A stretch of 64,000 nucleotides of DNA from Photobacterium sp. SKA34 (GTDB lineage Bacteria > Pseudomonadota > Gammaproteobacteria > Enterobacterales > Vibrionaceae): the NCBI RefSeq assembly GCF_000153325.1, contig NZ_CH724143.1, positions 371,987 through 435,986 on the forward strand. The letters run 5' to 3'. How positions within the stretch are numbered: the stretch's first letter is position 1; every line of letters starts with the position of its first letter. A program made the position numbers and the translations under genes. Shown piece by piece: positions 29,504 through 39,907 of this stretch. The notes beneath the pieces were generated by a model, which did no database searches, was not told the origin of the DNA, and saw only the letters and a list, made by a program, of their open reading frames with translations.

Positions 29504-31967
29504 TTCACTTTCGATGAAAAAGCGTCCATTCTTTTTGCGTTGGGCGTGGCGTGAAATACGACAAGGTCAGTTGTGGTTAGTCACCTTGGCGCTGGGCTTA
29601 ATTATAGCTTGTGTATTTGCGTTATCGGCATTGGTAAGCCGTGTTGAAGGGATCATTGTTTCGCAAGGTCGCTCTGCGTTAGCGGCAGATATGGTATTGA
29701 AGTCATCGCAAGCGGTAGATTTACAACAGTTATCAACAAATAAGGTCGCCATCTCACAGCAAACTCGTTTTGGCACTATGGCATTTAGCGATAACGGTAT
29801 GCAGTTAGTTAGCGTTAAGGCTGTTGATGCGAAATTTCCATTACGTGGCGATTTACGATTGCAAGCGGTTGGTCAGTCTGTGCACCATCATGTGAAACCC
29901 GGTGAGTTGTGGTTATCAGAACGTTTATTTTCTCTACTTGATGTCAAAGTGGGCGATACACTAATGCTGGGTGATGGGGAGCTAACCATCACTGGGCGAA
30001 TCTTAGAAGATCCTGAGCTGTCTTTTAACCCTTTTAGCCAAATGCCAGCAGTATTGATCAACAATCAAGACATTGCTGTCATTGGCGGGATTCAAGAAGG
30101 TAGCAGGATCAGCTATCGCTACTATTTTTCCGGCTCAGATCCTGATCTTGCTGATATTCGTGAAACGATGAAGTTAACCCCAAGTCAGCGCTGGTTAACT
30201 GAAAATGATGCTGGGCGCAGTGGCGATTTTATTGAGCGAGCAAGGCAATACTTATCGCTGACTCTAGTGCTGGTGGTGCTCATGGCATCAGCAACCTTAG
30301 TACTTACATGTCAGCACTATGCGTCGACGCGGATCACGTCAGTCGCGATGATGAAGAGCCTTGGCGCCAGTCGAGGCTTTTTATGGCGATGGTTATTACA
30401 ACAGATTGCGGTTGTGTTTTCAGTCGCGATTGGTGTCGGTTTGTTATTGGGTTTTGGGCTCGAATGGTTACTGCGCTATCCACTGCAACAGTTGTTACCT
30501 GATGAATTACCGACTATTGGGTTTGCTCCGTTAGTGATTAGCTTACTGCTTGCTCTTTTCATTTCATTGCCAGCGTTGGGTATACCTCTATCTCGCTTGG
30601 TCAATGCTTCTGCAATGAATACGGTACAAGCAACCCAGACTCCAACATCTAAGTTCTCAACTATATGGTTGTTGTTGATCTTCCCTGTTTTTGCAGCGGT
30701 ATGGTGGATTGGTAGCAATGTATTTGTGTGGCTCACCTTATTGGGCATGGTGGCACTGTTAGTGTTGCTGGCTTTAGTTGGCCTTGCTGCCATCGCATTA
30801 CTTAAGAAGATTAAGCTTGGCTCTGCTTATGCTTTAGCGTTAAGCCGTGTTAATCGTAGTAAAGCGAAAACCGCGACACAATTGGCGGCATTGACGTGTT
30901 CGTTAATGCTATTAGCAGTAATTGGATTATTACGAAATGAGCTACTAGCGGATTGGAAAAATACCTTACCTGCTGATGCGCCTAACGTGTTTGCACTTAA
31001 TATTGCACCAGAACAGCAACAAGCTTATTTAGCTTATTTGGATGAGAACAAGTTGGAGCGTTCAGAGGGCTACCCAGTGACGCGCGGGCGATTGGTTGCG
31101 ATTAACGAAGAACGTTTTTATTCGAATGAAGAAAATAATAAAAGTGGAGCACAAGAAGCTGATAGCTATTCTGAAAATAACCGCTCTCGGGATGAATCTT
31201 TACGCCGAGAGCTAAATTTTACATGGGCAAAAACACTGCCGACTCATAATGAAGTGATTGCCGGTAAGTGGGGGAGTAGCTCTGGTGTTTCAGTCGAATC
31301 TGGTGTAGCGAAACGCTTGAACATTGCATTGGGTGACAAGCTGGCTTTTACCGTTGGTGGGTTAGAATTTAACGCCACTGTAAACAGTATTCGTGATGTG
31401 GAATGGCGTAATATGAAGCCGAATTTCTATTTCATTTTCACCCCAGATGTATTGCAGTCGTTTCCTGCTACATGGTTAGTGAGTTTTAGAGTGAATGATC
31501 AGCAAAGCGATTTACTCAATACCTTAGCTAGTAATTATCCAACCGTGAGTGTGCTTGATTTACGTATGATGGCAACACGGATTCAAGCTTTATTAGCCCA
31601 AGTGAGTTGGTCACTTACGGTATTAGCTGGCTTAGGTGTACTGAGTGGATTACTACTCATTATGACCTTGTTACGCTTGAGTATTTCAGAGCGTCAAAGT
31701 GAAATTCAGCTTTATCGCACACTCGGTGCTAGTCGCAATCGCATTGCTGCTACCTTGTGGTTTGAATACGGCATTATTGCGTTATTGGCTGGCATTATTG
31801 CGGCCATTGGCGCTGAATTTGTTGTCGGTTTGCTGGTGGTGAAAGGCTTTGAACTGCCGTTTACTATACATCCATTTATGTGGTTAGGCTTACCTGTGCT
31901 GGCGATTGGGTTGGTGTATTTAGTGTCACGATCGCAGATCAAGAAGCTGTTGTTGCCGTTGCGTTGA
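29493..31967 (+). CDS. ybbP: ABC permease YbbP (FtsX/LolC-like)
   Basis: The product of about 824 residues has one N-terminal membrane helix, a large periplasmic region, several membrane segments in the middle (from about 255 to 460) and three at the C-terminus, as in E. coli YbbP. Two FtsX domains flank the periplasmic parts. Start candidates are 29484 and 29493; GAGGG at 29479-29483 is well placed only for 29493. A polar insert (EENNKSGAQEADSYSENN) near residue 550 is absent from E. coli and looks variable. Confidence 0.92.
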   Translation: MQSDSLSMKKRPFFLRWAWREIRQGQLWLVTLALGLIIACVFALSALVSRVEGIIVSQGRSALAADMVLKSSQAVDLQQLSTNKVAISQQTRFGTMAFSDNGMQLVSVKAVDAKFPLRGDLRLQAVGQSVHHHVKPGELWLSERLFSLLDVKVGDTLMLGDGELTITGRILEDPELSFNPFSQMPAVLINNQDIAVIGGIQEGSRISYRYYFSGSDPDLADIRETMKLTPSQRWLTENDAGRSGDFIERARQYLSLTLVLVVLMASATLVLTCQHYASTRITSVAMMKSLGASRGFLWRWLLQQIAVVFSVAIGVGLLLGFGLEWLLRYPLQQLLPDELPTIGFAPLVISLLLALFISLPALGIPLSRLVNASAMNTVQATQTPTSKFSTIWLLLIFPVFAAVWWIGSNVFVWLTLLGMVALLVLLALVGLAAIALLKKIKLGSAYALALSRVNRSKAKTATQLAALTCSLMLLAVIGLLRNELLADWKNTLPADAPNVFALNIAPEQQQAYLAYLDENKLERSEGYPVTRGRLVAINEERFYSNEENNKSGAQEADSYSENNRSRDESLRRELNFTWAKTLPTHNEVIAGKWGSSSGVSVESGVAKRLNIALGDKLAFTVGGLEFNATVNSIRDVEWRNMKPNFYFIFTPDVLQSFPATWLVSFRVNDQQSDLLNTLASNYPTVSVLDLRMMATRIQALLAQVSWSLTVLAGLGVLSGLLLIMTLLRLSISERQSEIQLYRTLGASRNRIAATLWFEYGIIALLAGIIAAIGAEFVVGLLVVKGFELPFTIHPFMWLGLPVLAIGLVYLVSRSQIKKLLLPLR

Positions 31968-32077
31968 TAAGGGTAATAGCCCTATTTTTATTTGTTAATT
32001 ATTCTATCTGTTATCACATTACTCGGTAAGTGAATAAGTTATTATGAAATCGAGTAATAACATTACTTATTATATTA

Positions 32078-32211
32078 ATTCTCAGGGCGGGGTGGAATTC
32101 CCCACCGGCGGTGTACTTTTTTAAGTGAGCCCGCGAGCGCTCGATATTTTTGAGGTCAGCAGATCTGGTTAGAAGCCAGAGCCGACGGTTATAGTCCGGA
32201 TGAGAGAGAAT
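32078..32211 (+). promoter_or_regulatory. FMN riboswitch (RFN element)
   Basis: The conserved RFN core is readable: TCAGGGCGGGGTGGAATTCC, CCACCGGCGGT, GAGCCCGCGAGCGCTC, GGTCAGCAGATCTGG, AGCCAGAGCCGACGG and the closing ATAGTCCGGATGAGAGA. It binds FMN and turns ribB off when flavin is plentiful. It ends about 100 bases before the ribB start. Confidence 0.97.
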
Positions 32212-32222
32212 TTAACAACAGG

Positions 32223-32256
32223 TGCTTTTGCATATTCATGCAAAAGCATATTTTGT
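32223..32256 (+). terminator. Expression-platform hairpin of the FMN riboswitch
   Basis: TGCTTTTGCAT (32223-32233) and ATGCAAAAGCA (32238-32248) form a perfect 11-bp stem with an ATTC loop, followed by TATTTTGTTTG. It is placed where the riboswitch would form a terminator in the FMN-bound state. Confidence 0.7.
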
Positions 32257-32313
32257 TTGTCATTTATAAACTCTCAACTAGCCCTGATTCTGGTTATATT
32301 TTTTGGAGAAACC

Positions 32314-32991
32314 ATGAATCAGATTTCCTTATTAGCCGAGTTTGGCTCCCCAATAACACGAGTAGAAAATGCACTTAATGCCTTACGTCGTGGGTTAGGT
32401 GTCATGTTACTTGACGATGAAAATCGAGAAAATGAAGGAGACTTAATTTTCTCTGCTGAACACATTACTGCTACTCAGATGGCACTTATGATCCGAGAGT
32501 GTAGTGGTATTGTTTGTCTTTGTTTGACCGAAAAACATGTCAAACAATTAGATTTGCCAGCGATGGTAGAAAATAATAATAGTGCTAATAAAACGGCATT
32601 TACAGTCTCTATTGAGGCAAAAGAAGGCGTTACGACTGGTGTTTCAGCTTCAGATCGCGTCACAACTATAAAAACAGCGATTGCATTAAATGCACAGCCT
32701 TCAGATTTAGCTCGTCCTGGTCATGTCTTTCCACTATGCGCGAATGAGAAAGGGGTATTAGGACGAAGAGGCCACACTGAAGGCACAATTGATTTAATGA
32801 CATTGGCAGGTTTGGAGCCTGTTGGGTTACTTTGTGAGTTAACCAATATTGACGGTACAATGGCAAAAGCAGATGAAGTAGTATATTTTGCTAAGCAACA
32901 CAATATGCCAGTTTTAACCATTGAAGATATTGTGGCTTATCGCCTTCAGCAGAAGAAAGATAAATCTCAAGAATTAGAGATGGTTTTATAA
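32314..32991 (+). CDS. ribB: 3,4-dihydroxy-2-butanone 4-phosphate synthase
   Basis: RibB turns ribulose 5-phosphate into the four-carbon unit for riboflavin. Motifs: [13 protein letters not shown] (metal site), [21 protein letters not shown] 32314 with GGAG at 32305-32308 gives 225 residues starting [11 protein letters not shown], like E. coli; the frame upstream is the riboswitch leader. There is no fused RibA domain. Confidence 0.97.
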   Translation: MNQISLLAEFGSPITRVENALNALRRGLGVMLLDDENRENEGDLIFSAEHITATQMALMIRECSGIVCLCLTEKHVKQLDLPAMVENNNSANKTAFTVSIEAKEGVTTGVSASDRVTTIKTAIALNAQPSDLARPGHVFPLCANEKGVLGRRGHTEGTIDLMTLAGLEPVGLLCELTNIDGTMAKADEVVYFAKQHNMPVLTIEDIVAYRLQQKKDKSQELEMVL

Positions 32992-32999
32992 AGAAAAGG

Positions 33000-33028
33000 G
33001 GGGCTAAGAATAGCCCCTATTTTTATTT
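33000..33028 (+). terminator. Terminator of ribB
   Basis: GGGGCTA / TAGCCCC (33000-33006, 33011-33017) with an AGAA loop and TATTTTTATTT. Confidence 0.85.
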
Positions 33029-33031
33029 CTC

Positions 33032-33934
33032 TTAATCACACAATGTCTGCTTCAATGCTTGTTCAATACAAGGGAAGCTAAAGTTAAACCCTTCTTGCTG
33101 TAACTTATTCGGTAGCGCACGTTGGCTATCTAGTAATAGCTGTGCTGACTCCCCAAGCCCCAATTTTAAAACCCATGCTGGAGTGAACAAAAAGTGCGGG
33201 CGCTTTAGGGTTGCCGCTAAGGTTTGGCTAAACACTTTATTGGTCACAGGTGTTGGGGCGGTAAAGTTAAATGCGCCATGCGCTTCTGGGTGATTAAGTA
33301 AGAACAGAATGCCTTTGATCATGTCCTGTATATGGATCCACGGGAAGTATTGCTTACCATCGCCAATTTTACCACCTAACCCTAGTTGATAAGGCAGTAA
33401 CATACGCGCTAAGGCGCCGCCTTGTTTGCCTAGTACGATACCTGTGCGGATAAGGCATACACGGGTTTGTTCAGATTGAGTCTCAAGGGCAATTTGCTCC
33501 CAGCGGTAACAGACGTTTTGCGCAAAGTCGTTATCGTTAATATCAAGCGGGGTCGATTCATCAATGCTTTTATCTTGATTATCACCATAAATGCCCACCG
33601 CTGAACCACTAAGAAAAGTATATGGAGGATTACTACTGGCTTTAATTTTATCAACGAGTTGCTGGGTGATATCCCAACGACTTTGACAGATTTTTTCTTT
33701 TTGTTTTTCACTCCAGCGCTTATTGATGATCGGCTCACCAGCAAGGTTGATAATGACGTCAAATTGGTCGAAATTGTCGAAGCTATCTAGGTTATCAACG
33801 GCGTGGATATGATGACCAAGTTGGTTGTAAGCACGAGTAGGGTTACGTGTAAGTATAGTGACGTGATCATGATTGAAATGGGGAATAAGTGCTCGTCCAA
33901 TAAAACCTGTTGCGCCTGTCATTAAAATATTCAT
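33032..33934 (-). CDS. yfcH: NAD-dependent epimerase-like protein YfcH
   Basis: This 300-residue SDR-type protein belongs to the TIGR01777/YfcH family. It has the N-terminal TGATGFIGRALIPH nucleotide motif, NLAGEPI, and the family sequence KRWSEKQKEKI with SGSAVGIYGD. The substrate of the family is not known. It is convergent with ribB and lies near yfcE, as in some relatives. Confidence 0.92.
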   Translation of the reverse strand: MNILMTGATGFIGRALIPHFNHDHVTILTRNPTRAYNQLGHHIHAVDNLDSFDNFDQFDVIINLAGEPIINKRWSEKQKEKICQSRWDITQQLVDKIKASSNPPYTFLSGSAVGIYGDNQDKSIDESTPLDINDNDFAQNVCYRWEQIALETQSEQTRVCLIRTGIVLGKQGGALARMLLPYQLGLGGKIGDGKQYFPWIHIQDMIKGILFLLNHPEAHGAFNFTAPTPVTNKVFSQTLAATLKRPHFLFTPAWVLKLGLGESAQLLLDSQRALPNKLQQEGFNFSFPCIEQALKQTLCD

Positions 33935-34190
33935 GTCGTTATTCCATTATCAGCCATCATCTAAGTTTTGATGTGTCGCTTATTTCTATTATATATCGGT
34001 TAAATTATCAGTATAACGAGTCACTTAAAAACCATTTTATTAATATTGTGACGCAAGAGAATTATCACGAACATTATGTACATATAAGCACTTAGTTGCA
34101 ATCGGTGGTGAGATGTCAGTATTGCTAACATGGTAATTAGATGAAACAACGAGTAGACTTCGAGCGTGTATTTATGACTGGTTTTTGATA

Positions 34191-34736
34191 ATGAAACTCT
34201 TTTTTGCCTCTGATATTCATGGCTCTTTGGCTAGTGCTGAAAAGATGATTGCAGCGTTTGAACAAAGTGGTGCAGAGCACTTAATTCTATTGGGTGATAT
34301 TTTAAATCATGGTCCGCGTAATCCATTGCCTGAAGGTTACGATCCCATCAAGGTATCTGAGCTGTTAAATCGCTTCGGCGATCGTATCACGGCGGTACGT
34401 GGTAACTGCGACAGTGAAGTAGACCAAATGCTACTTGAGTTCCCTATTATGGCAGATTACAACCTTGTGTTATTGCCAACGGGCCAGCGTTTATTTTTAA
34501 CTCATGGTCACTTGTATAACGCCAATAAACATCCTCGTTTACGCGCTGGTGATGTGATTGTATCGGGTCATACTCATATCCCTGTAGCAGCAGCAAAAGA
34601 TGAGCTATTTGTGTTTAACCCAGGATCTGTCGCTATTCCTCGTAATGGTTTACCTGCAAGTTATGGTTTGTTAGATGGCAATCAGCTATCTGTGATCAGT
34701 TTTGATGGTGACGTACTGGTTCAAACGCAGATCTAA
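34191..34736 (+). CDS. yfcE: Phosphodiesterase YfcE
   Basis: This 181-residue calcineurin-like metallophosphoesterase has the metal motifs FASDIHGS, LGDILNHGPRN, RGNCDSEVD, THGHLY and SGHTHIP. E. coli YfcE hydrolyses artificial phosphodiesters; the natural substrate is unknown. I take ATG 34191 (MKLFFASDIHG); a TTG two codons upstream is unlikely. The ribosome-binding site is weak. Confidence 0.93.
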   Translation: MKLFFASDIHGSLASAEKMIAAFEQSGAEHLILLGDILNHGPRNPLPEGYDPIKVSELLNRFGDRITAVRGNCDSEVDQMLLEFPIMADYNLVLLPTGQRLFLTHGHLYNANKHPRLRAGDVIVSGHTHIPVAAAKDELFVFNPGSVAIPRNGLPASYGLLDGNQLSVISFDGDVLVQTQI

Positions 34737-34760
34737 AATGAGCTAAGTTATAAAAAGTAA

Positions 34761-34814
34761 CGCCCTGAATGCATCTCTCTGGCTTTAAAGTTAAGAGAAA
34801 GCATATTCAGGGCG
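34761..34814. terminator. Hairpin between convergent yfcE and the SelW-like gene
   Basis: CGCCCTGAAT (34761-34770) and ATTCAGGGCG (34805-34814) form a 10-bp stem; inner GC/GC and CTCT/AGAG pairs extend it. No clear T-tract, so it may protect 3' ends rather than terminate. Confidence 0.5.
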
Positions 34815-34842
34815 ATATTGTATCTAGAACGAGGTATATCGG

Positions 34843-35130
34843 TTATGACTCACTGTGGCGATCTACGTGTCCTAAGTCGCGCTCTGGGTCGATAACATCA
34901 CGAATACGTTGCTTTAGTTGTTTTGCATCTGGAAAGCCACCATCGGCTTTACGTTCCCAAATAAGCTGACCATTACAGCGAACTTCAAAACGTCCACCAG
35001 TGTCTGGGTGAAGGCTGATGGTTTGGATTTCTTCACTGAACGTATGCAGTAGCTCTTGGGTCATCCATGTAGAGCGTAGCATCCAATTACATTGACGACA
35101 GTAGTAGATATCAATGATCGCTTTATCCAT
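34843..35130 (-). CDS. SelT/SelW/SelH-type Rdx family protein
   Basis: The 95-residue product has the thioredoxin-like Rdx fold with a CxxC near the N-terminus (YYCRQCNW) where the animal relatives carry selenocysteine. The TGGRFEV and ERKADGGFPDAKQLKQ segments are family features. Redox function is inferred; no substrate is known. The gene is directly downstream of the TauE/SafE gene on the same strand (24-base gap), so they may form an operon. Confidence 0.88.
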   Translation of the reverse strand: MDKAIIDIYYCRQCNWMLRSTWMTQELLHTFSEEIQTISLHPDTGGRFEVRCNGQLIWERKADGGFPDAKQLKQRIRDVIDPERDLGHVDRHSES

Positions 35131-35154
35131 GAAATACTCCTTACATAGCGTGGA

Positions 35155-35919
35155 TTAGAAAGCTGAGTAAAGTAACTTAAAGCCAATAATAAAAGTCAGG
35201 GCTTCAAAGCAACTTTTGATGAGTTGATTACTTTTTTGATGAGCAAGGTGAGCGCCTAAATAGCCGCCGAGTAATGAGCCAAGTAATAACACAGGGATCC
35301 AAGGCCAGTAAATCGGTGCACCTGCTTGGTAAATAGCGACAGCGCCAATTCCATTCCAAAATAATCCAACGCTGACCAATGTTAGGGCTACCGCTTGTTT
35401 GTAGTTAAAGCCAAACCAACGGATTAAAAAGAGGGTAACAAATAGCCCAGTTCCAGCGGTCAGTGAGCCATTTAATACCCCAATAATGGCAAGCCCTAAG
35501 CCACCAATAACCATGCCTTTCATGTCGCGATGTTGTGTCGTTTCTGTTTGTCCTAATTCTTTTTTCGTTAGAGAATAAATACCAAGGCAAAGGATTAGCA
35601 TACCGAGGGCAGCTTCAGCGATGTTTTCAGGAAAAGAGAGGATCAGGTTTGCGCCAATAATCACGCCTATTGCGCCTGTAAGGATCACATATACCGTAAA
35701 TTTCAAAGACAGGGTGCCTTGACGTAAATGTTTAATAGCTGCACCGACACCTAATGCCACACTCGCCACTTTGTGGGTTGCAAGGGCGATACTAAAGGGT
35801 AAGCCGAGAAAGATAAGTAGAGGAAATTGAATTAAGCCTGCGCCGCCACCGGAGAGTGATGCGAGGGTATTGGAGATCAATGAGCCAATAAATAGCCCTA
35901 GGGAGTTGAGTAAATCCAT
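35155..35919 (-). CDS. TauE/SafE family membrane permease
   Basis: This 254-residue integral membrane protein has eight or so hydrophobic segments and the family pattern SLSGGGAGLIQFPLL at the first helix and GSLTAGTGLFVTL in the middle. The family exports or imports sulfite, sulfoacetate and other small organic anions; the substrate cannot be told from sequence. Confidence 0.88.
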   Translation of the reverse strand: MDLLNSLGLFIGSLISNTLASLSGGGAGLIQFPLLIFLGLPFSIALATHKVASVALGVGAAIKHLRQGTLSLKFTVYVILTGAIGVIIGANLILSFPENIAEAALGMLILCLGIYSLTKKELGQTETTQHRDMKGMVIGGLGLAIIGVLNGSLTAGTGLFVTLFLIRWFGFNYKQAVALTLVSVGLFWNGIGAVAIYQAGAPIYWPWIPVLLLGSLLGGYLGAHLAHQKSNQLIKSCFEALTFIIGFKLLYSAF

Positions 35920-35991
35920 GCTAACAGGTTGTCCTTAACCGTTAATTAGCTTGTCAGCATAAAGGGTTAAAACACCTTATTCCAGTAATAA

Positions 35992-36046
35992 AAAACGCCC
36001 CAATACACATTTCAATAAAAATTGAAGGCATATACTGGAGCGTTTT
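35992..36046 (-). terminator. Terminator of pta
   Basis: AAAACGCCCCA (35992-36002) and TGGAGCGTTTT (36036-36046) pair with one mismatch; an inner TTCAAT/ATTGAA helix adds stability. On the minus strand the hairpin is followed by a T-run, 28 bases after the pta stop. Confidence 0.8.
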
Positions 36047-36073
36047 ATCAGTCGATTAAATAAGTATCAAAAC

Positions 36074-38221
36074 TTATTTTTCTGTAGCTTGTTCTGCCTG
36101 AATCGCAGTTAGTGCAACGGTATAAACGATATCGTCTACTAGTGCGCCACGAGAAAGGTCGTTAACTGGCTTACGCATGCCCTGAAGCATTGGACCGATA
36201 GATACTAGATCTGCTGAACGCTGTACCGCTTTGTATGTTGTGTTACCAGTGTTTAGGTCTGGGAATACAAATACAGTTGCTTTACCTGCGACTGGAGAGT
36301 TAGGTGCTTTAGAAGCAGCTACGTTTTCCATGATTGCAGCATCGTACTGAAGAGGACCATCGATCACTAGATCTGGACGTTTCTCTTGAGCGATCTTCGT
36401 TGCTTCACGTACTTTATCTACGTCTGCACCCTTACCTGATTCACCAGTAGAGTAAGAGATCATAGCAACACGTGGGTCGATACCAAATGCTTTTGCAGAA
36501 TCTGCAGATTGGATAGCGATTTCAGCAAGTTGCTCAGCTGTTGGATCTGGGTTGATCGCACAGTCACCGTAAACCAATACTTGGTCTGGTAGAAGCATGA
36601 AGAATACAGAAGATACGATAGATGCATCAGGTGCAGTCTTGATGATTTGGAACGGAGGAACAATAGTGTTTGCTGTAGTGTGAACAGCACCAGACACTAG
36701 ACCGTCAACTTCGTTGTTCTCAAGCATCATTGTGCCTAGGAATACTGAATCTTGTAGCTTCTCACGAGCAACAACGTCAGTCATACCTTTCGCGCCACGT
36801 AGCTCAACTAAACGAGCAACGTAGTTTTCACGTACTTCGTCAGAGTTGATGATCGTTACGCCAGTACCAAGAACTACGCCTTGTTGCTCAGCAACGCGAC
36901 GGATTTCATCAGGGTTACCTAGAAGTACACATTCCGCGATACCGCGCTCAGCACAGATAGCTGCAGCTTTAACTGTGCGTGGCTCGTCACCTTCAGGAAG
37001 AACGATACGCTTAGCCGCTTTACGAGCTAGCTCAGTTAACTGGTAACGGAATGCTGGTGGGCTAAGGCGACGCTCACGGTTTGAACCTTCAGTTAGAGAC
37101 TCAATCCAGTTACCGTCGATGTGGCTTGCCATGTACTCGTTAACTAGCTCTACACGCTCTTTATCGTCTGCAGGTACTTCTAGCGTGAAGCTCTGTAGAT
37201 TTAGAGAGGTCTGCCAAGTGTTACCTTGAGCCGTCATTACTGGAAGACCAGTCGAGAACGCGCGCTCACATAGATCCATAACAGGTTTTGGTAGGTCGTA
37301 ACCACCTGTTAGAAGAAGTGCACCTAGTTCAACGCCGTTCATTGCAGCAAGACATGCTGCAACGATTACGTCTGGACGGTCAGCTGACGTTACAAGCAGT
37401 GAACCTGGACGGAAGTGCTCAACCATATTAGGGATAGAACGTGCACAGAAAGTGATGCTCTTAATACGACGAGTTTCGATATCACCTGCATTGATAATTT
37501 CAGCATTTAGGTGCTGAGCAATATCAGTTGCACGTGTAGCGATTAGCTCTGCGCTCCAAGGTGCACAACCTAGTACACGAATTGGGCTTGAGTTGAACAC
37601 TTGCATGATTTCAACATTTGAAGGAACAGTACCTTCTGCGTCATCAAAGATCTCAGAAAGATCTGGACGAGTACGACCTTCAGCATCAACTGGTGCGTTA
37701 AGTTTGTTAACAATAACACCAGAGATTTGTTTGTTCTTGATACCACCGAAGTTAGAACATGCTACTTCGATACGCTCTTTAAGTTGAGCTGGGTTATCAG
37801 TACCTGGAGATACAACGAACACGATTTCAGCATCTAGTGTTTTTGCAATTTCAAAGTTGATTTGGTTTGCAAAAGGGTGCTTACGAGTAGCAACTAGACC
37901 TTCGATTAGCGTTACGTCAGCATCTGCTGTTGCCGCTTTAAAGCGTGCAACAATGTCTTCTAGAAGAACATCAGTTTTGTCGTTACGGATCAATTCTTCA
38001 GCGCTTGCCATTGAGAATGACTCAGCAATTTTCATATCGCTGTTAGCACTAATAATTGTTGTTGTTAGATCTGGTTGATCGCCACCTTTACGCGGTTGCG
38101 CAATAGGCTTAAAGAAAGAAACGCGAACGCCTTTGCGTTCCATTGCACGAAGTACACCAAGGCTAACACTTGTTAGACCAACGCCAGCGCCAACTGGAAC
38201 AAGCATAATAGTACGGGACAC
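36074..38221 (-). CDS. pta: Phosphate acetyltransferase
   Basis: Pta exchanges CoA for phosphate on acetyl-CoA to give acetyl phosphate. The 715-residue long form has an N-terminal P-loop-like regulatory domain ([15 protein letters not shown]), a DRTGG-like middle domain and the C-terminal catalytic domain ([37 protein letters not shown]). It is downstream of ackA on the same strand, with a 154-base gap holding a hairpin. Confidence 0.97.
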   Translation of the reverse strand: MSRTIMLVPVGAGVGLTSVSLGVLRAMERKGVRVSFFKPIAQPRKGGDQPDLTTTIISANSDMKIAESFSMASAEELIRNDKTDVLLEDIVARFKAATADADVTLIEGLVATRKHPFANQINFEIAKTLDAEIVFVVSPGTDNPAQLKERIEVACSNFGGIKNKQISGVIVNKLNAPVDAEGRTRPDLSEIFDDAEGTVPSNVEIMQVFNSSPIRVLGCAPWSAELIATRATDIAQHLNAEIINAGDIETRRIKSITFCARSIPNMVEHFRPGSLLVTSADRPDVIVAACLAAMNGVELGALLLTGGYDLPKPVMDLCERAFSTGLPVMTAQGNTWQTSLNLQSFTLEVPADDKERVELVNEYMASHIDGNWIESLTEGSNRERRLSPPAFRYQLTELARKAAKRIVLPEGDEPRTVKAAAICAERGIAECVLLGNPDEIRRVAEQQGVVLGTGVTIINSDEVRENYVARLVELRGAKGMTDVVAREKLQDSVFLGTMMLENNEVDGLVSGAVHTTANTIVPPFQIIKTAPDASIVSSVFFMLLPDQVLVYGDCAINPDPTAEQLAEIAIQSADSAKAFGIDPRVAMISYSTGESGKGADVDKVREATKIAQEKRPDLVIDGPLQYDAAIMENVAASKAPNSPVAGKATVFVFPDLNTGNTTYKAVQRSADLVSIGPMLQGMRKPVNDLSRGALVDDIVYTVALTAIQAEQATEK

Positions 38222-38335
38222 TATGAATTCCTCAAACTATTGAATGATAAAGCACTGTTCAATAACAATTCATTTTAATGAGTAGAATAACTATAGAACA
38301 ATACCACATGAAAACATGACGGGATGCCATGAAGA

Positions 38336-38360
38336 AACGGCTGACTTAAAGCCAGCCGTT
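38336..38360 (-). terminator. Hairpin between ackA and pta
   Basis: AACGGCTG / CAGCCGTT (38336-38343, 38353-38360) is a perfect 8-bp stem. Only TTTCTTC follows on the minus strand, so it is at best a weak terminator and might set the ackA:pta ratio. Confidence 0.45.
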
Positions 38361-38375
38361 AAGATAATCGTTAGA

Positions 38376-39572
38376 TTAGATTTCAGCTAGAAGCGCTGTA
38401 TCTTCTGCGATTACTAACTCTTCGTTAGTAGAAACAACCATTGCAGGGATGCGGCTGTTTGCAGAAGTAATAACACCTTCTTTACCGAAGCGTGCTTTAA
38501 GGTTTGCTTCGCTGTCTACTTCGATACCGAAGATAGATAGACGCTTAAGTACTTCTTCACGGATAGGAGCTGAGTTCTCACCGATACCGCCTGTGAATAC
38601 GATAGCGTCTAGACGACCGTCCATATTTGCTGCGTAGCTAGCTACGTACTTAGCAAGACGGTGACAGAATACGTTCATTGCACGCGTTGCTTCTTCTTTT
38701 TCGCCGTAGTTTTCTTCAACGAAACGACAGTCAGAAGTCACACCAGTTAGACCTAGTAGGCCAGACTCTTTAGTGAACATAGTGTTGATTTCAGCAACGC
38801 TCATACCTAGACGATCGTGTAGGTGGAACATAACAGCTGGGTCAAGGTCACCACAACGAGTACCCATTACTAGACCTTCAAGAGGAGTTAGACCCATAGA
38901 GATATCTACAGATTTACCGCCTTTGATTGCACATACAGATGCGCCGTTACCTAGGTGACAGTTGATGATGTTTAGCTCATCAAGAGGCTTGTCTAGAAGG
39001 TTCGCTGTTTCACGAGCGATGAAACGGTGAGAAGTACCGTGTGCGCCGTAGCGACGGATACCGTTTTCTTTGTATAGATTGTAAGGAATAGCGTATAAGA
39101 ATGCTTCTTCAGGCATAGTCTGGTGGAAAGCAGTATCGAATACAGCCACGTTCTTAAGATCAGCGAAGTTGTGTTTAGCAGCTTCGATACCGACAACGTG
39201 TGCAGGGTTGTGTAGTGGTGCGAAATCAGACGCATCTACGATACCTTGAAGAACAACATCGTCGATTAGAGCTGAAGCAGAGAACTGCTCGCCACCGTGA
39301 ACGATACGGTGACCGATAGCGCCTAGGTTCTCTTTAAGCTCAGGTTTAGAAGCAAGGATAGTATCAACCATGAATGCTAGAGCTTCTTCGTGAGCCGCGC
39401 CTTCACCTAGTTGTGCTTCGTGCTTGCCATCAAGTTTCCACTTGATGCGTGCTTCAGGAAGACCTAGACATTCTGCTAGACCTGAAAGGTGTTCGTCACC
39501 AGATACAGGATCGATGATTGCGAACTTAAGAGATGAACTACCGCAGTTTAGAACTAAAACCAGCTTAGACAT
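38376..39572 (-). CDS. ackA: Acetate kinase
   Basis: AckA makes acetate and ATP from acetyl phosphate. The 398-residue product shows [24 protein letters not shown], the catalytic region [18 protein letters not shown] and the C-terminal FTGGIGENS. Codon use is strongly biased (many CTA/CTT turned to preferred codons such as GGT, CGT), as for a highly expressed gene. It is divergent from yfbV, the E. coli neighbour. Confidence 0.98.
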   Translation of the reverse strand: MSKLVLVLNCGSSSLKFAIIDPVSGDEHLSGLAECLGLPEARIKWKLDGKHEAQLGEGAAHEEALAFMVDTILASKPELKENLGAIGHRIVHGGEQFSASALIDDVVLQGIVDASDFAPLHNPAHVVGIEAAKHNFADLKNVAVFDTAFHQTMPEEAFLYAIPYNLYKENGIRRYGAHGTSHRFIARETANLLDKPLDELNIINCHLGNGASVCAIKGGKSVDISMGLTPLEGLVMGTRCGDLDPAVMFHLHDRLGMSVAEINTMFTKESGLLGLTGVTSDCRFVEENYGEKEEATRAMNVFCHRLAKYVASYAANMDGRLDAIVFTGGIGENSAPIREEVLKRLSIFGIEVDSEANLKARFGKEGVITSANSRIPAMVVSTNEELVIAEDTALLAEI

Positions 39573-39737
39573 GAGAGTGACTACCTATAATCTGTCTGAA
39601 AGTTGATATTCATTTTTGAATAAAAAAGTACCCATAGAATAGACGATGATGTATTTATCGGTCTAGTCGGGGTGAAATTCGTGCTCATTCTTGAGTATTT
39701 GAATTGAGTTACCTGCATTTCTGGTTCATCCTTGAGG

Positions 39738-39788
39738 GCGCTTAACTTGCAGTTAATACTATTAACAGCAACAATTACCTTTAAGCGC
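39738..39788. repeat. Nested inverted repeat in the ackA-yfbV gap
   Basis: GCGCTTAA (39738-39745) and TTAAGCGC (39781-39788) enclose GTTAAT-act-ATTAAC (39752-39766). It lies in the 335-base divergent region between ackA and yfbV, about 170 bases before ackA and 120 before yfbV. It may be an operator or cruciform. The remaining gap is AT-rich and shows no clear gene. Confidence 0.5.
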
Positions 39789-39907
39789 GCTTAGGATAGC
39801 GATTGTTAAGCAATATAACAAAAACATTTTTAGATAAATTTAATTTTAATCAAGTTTATTGCTTAAAAATTTTAAAAATTATATTTTTTTTTGATAAATG
39901 GTGCTTT

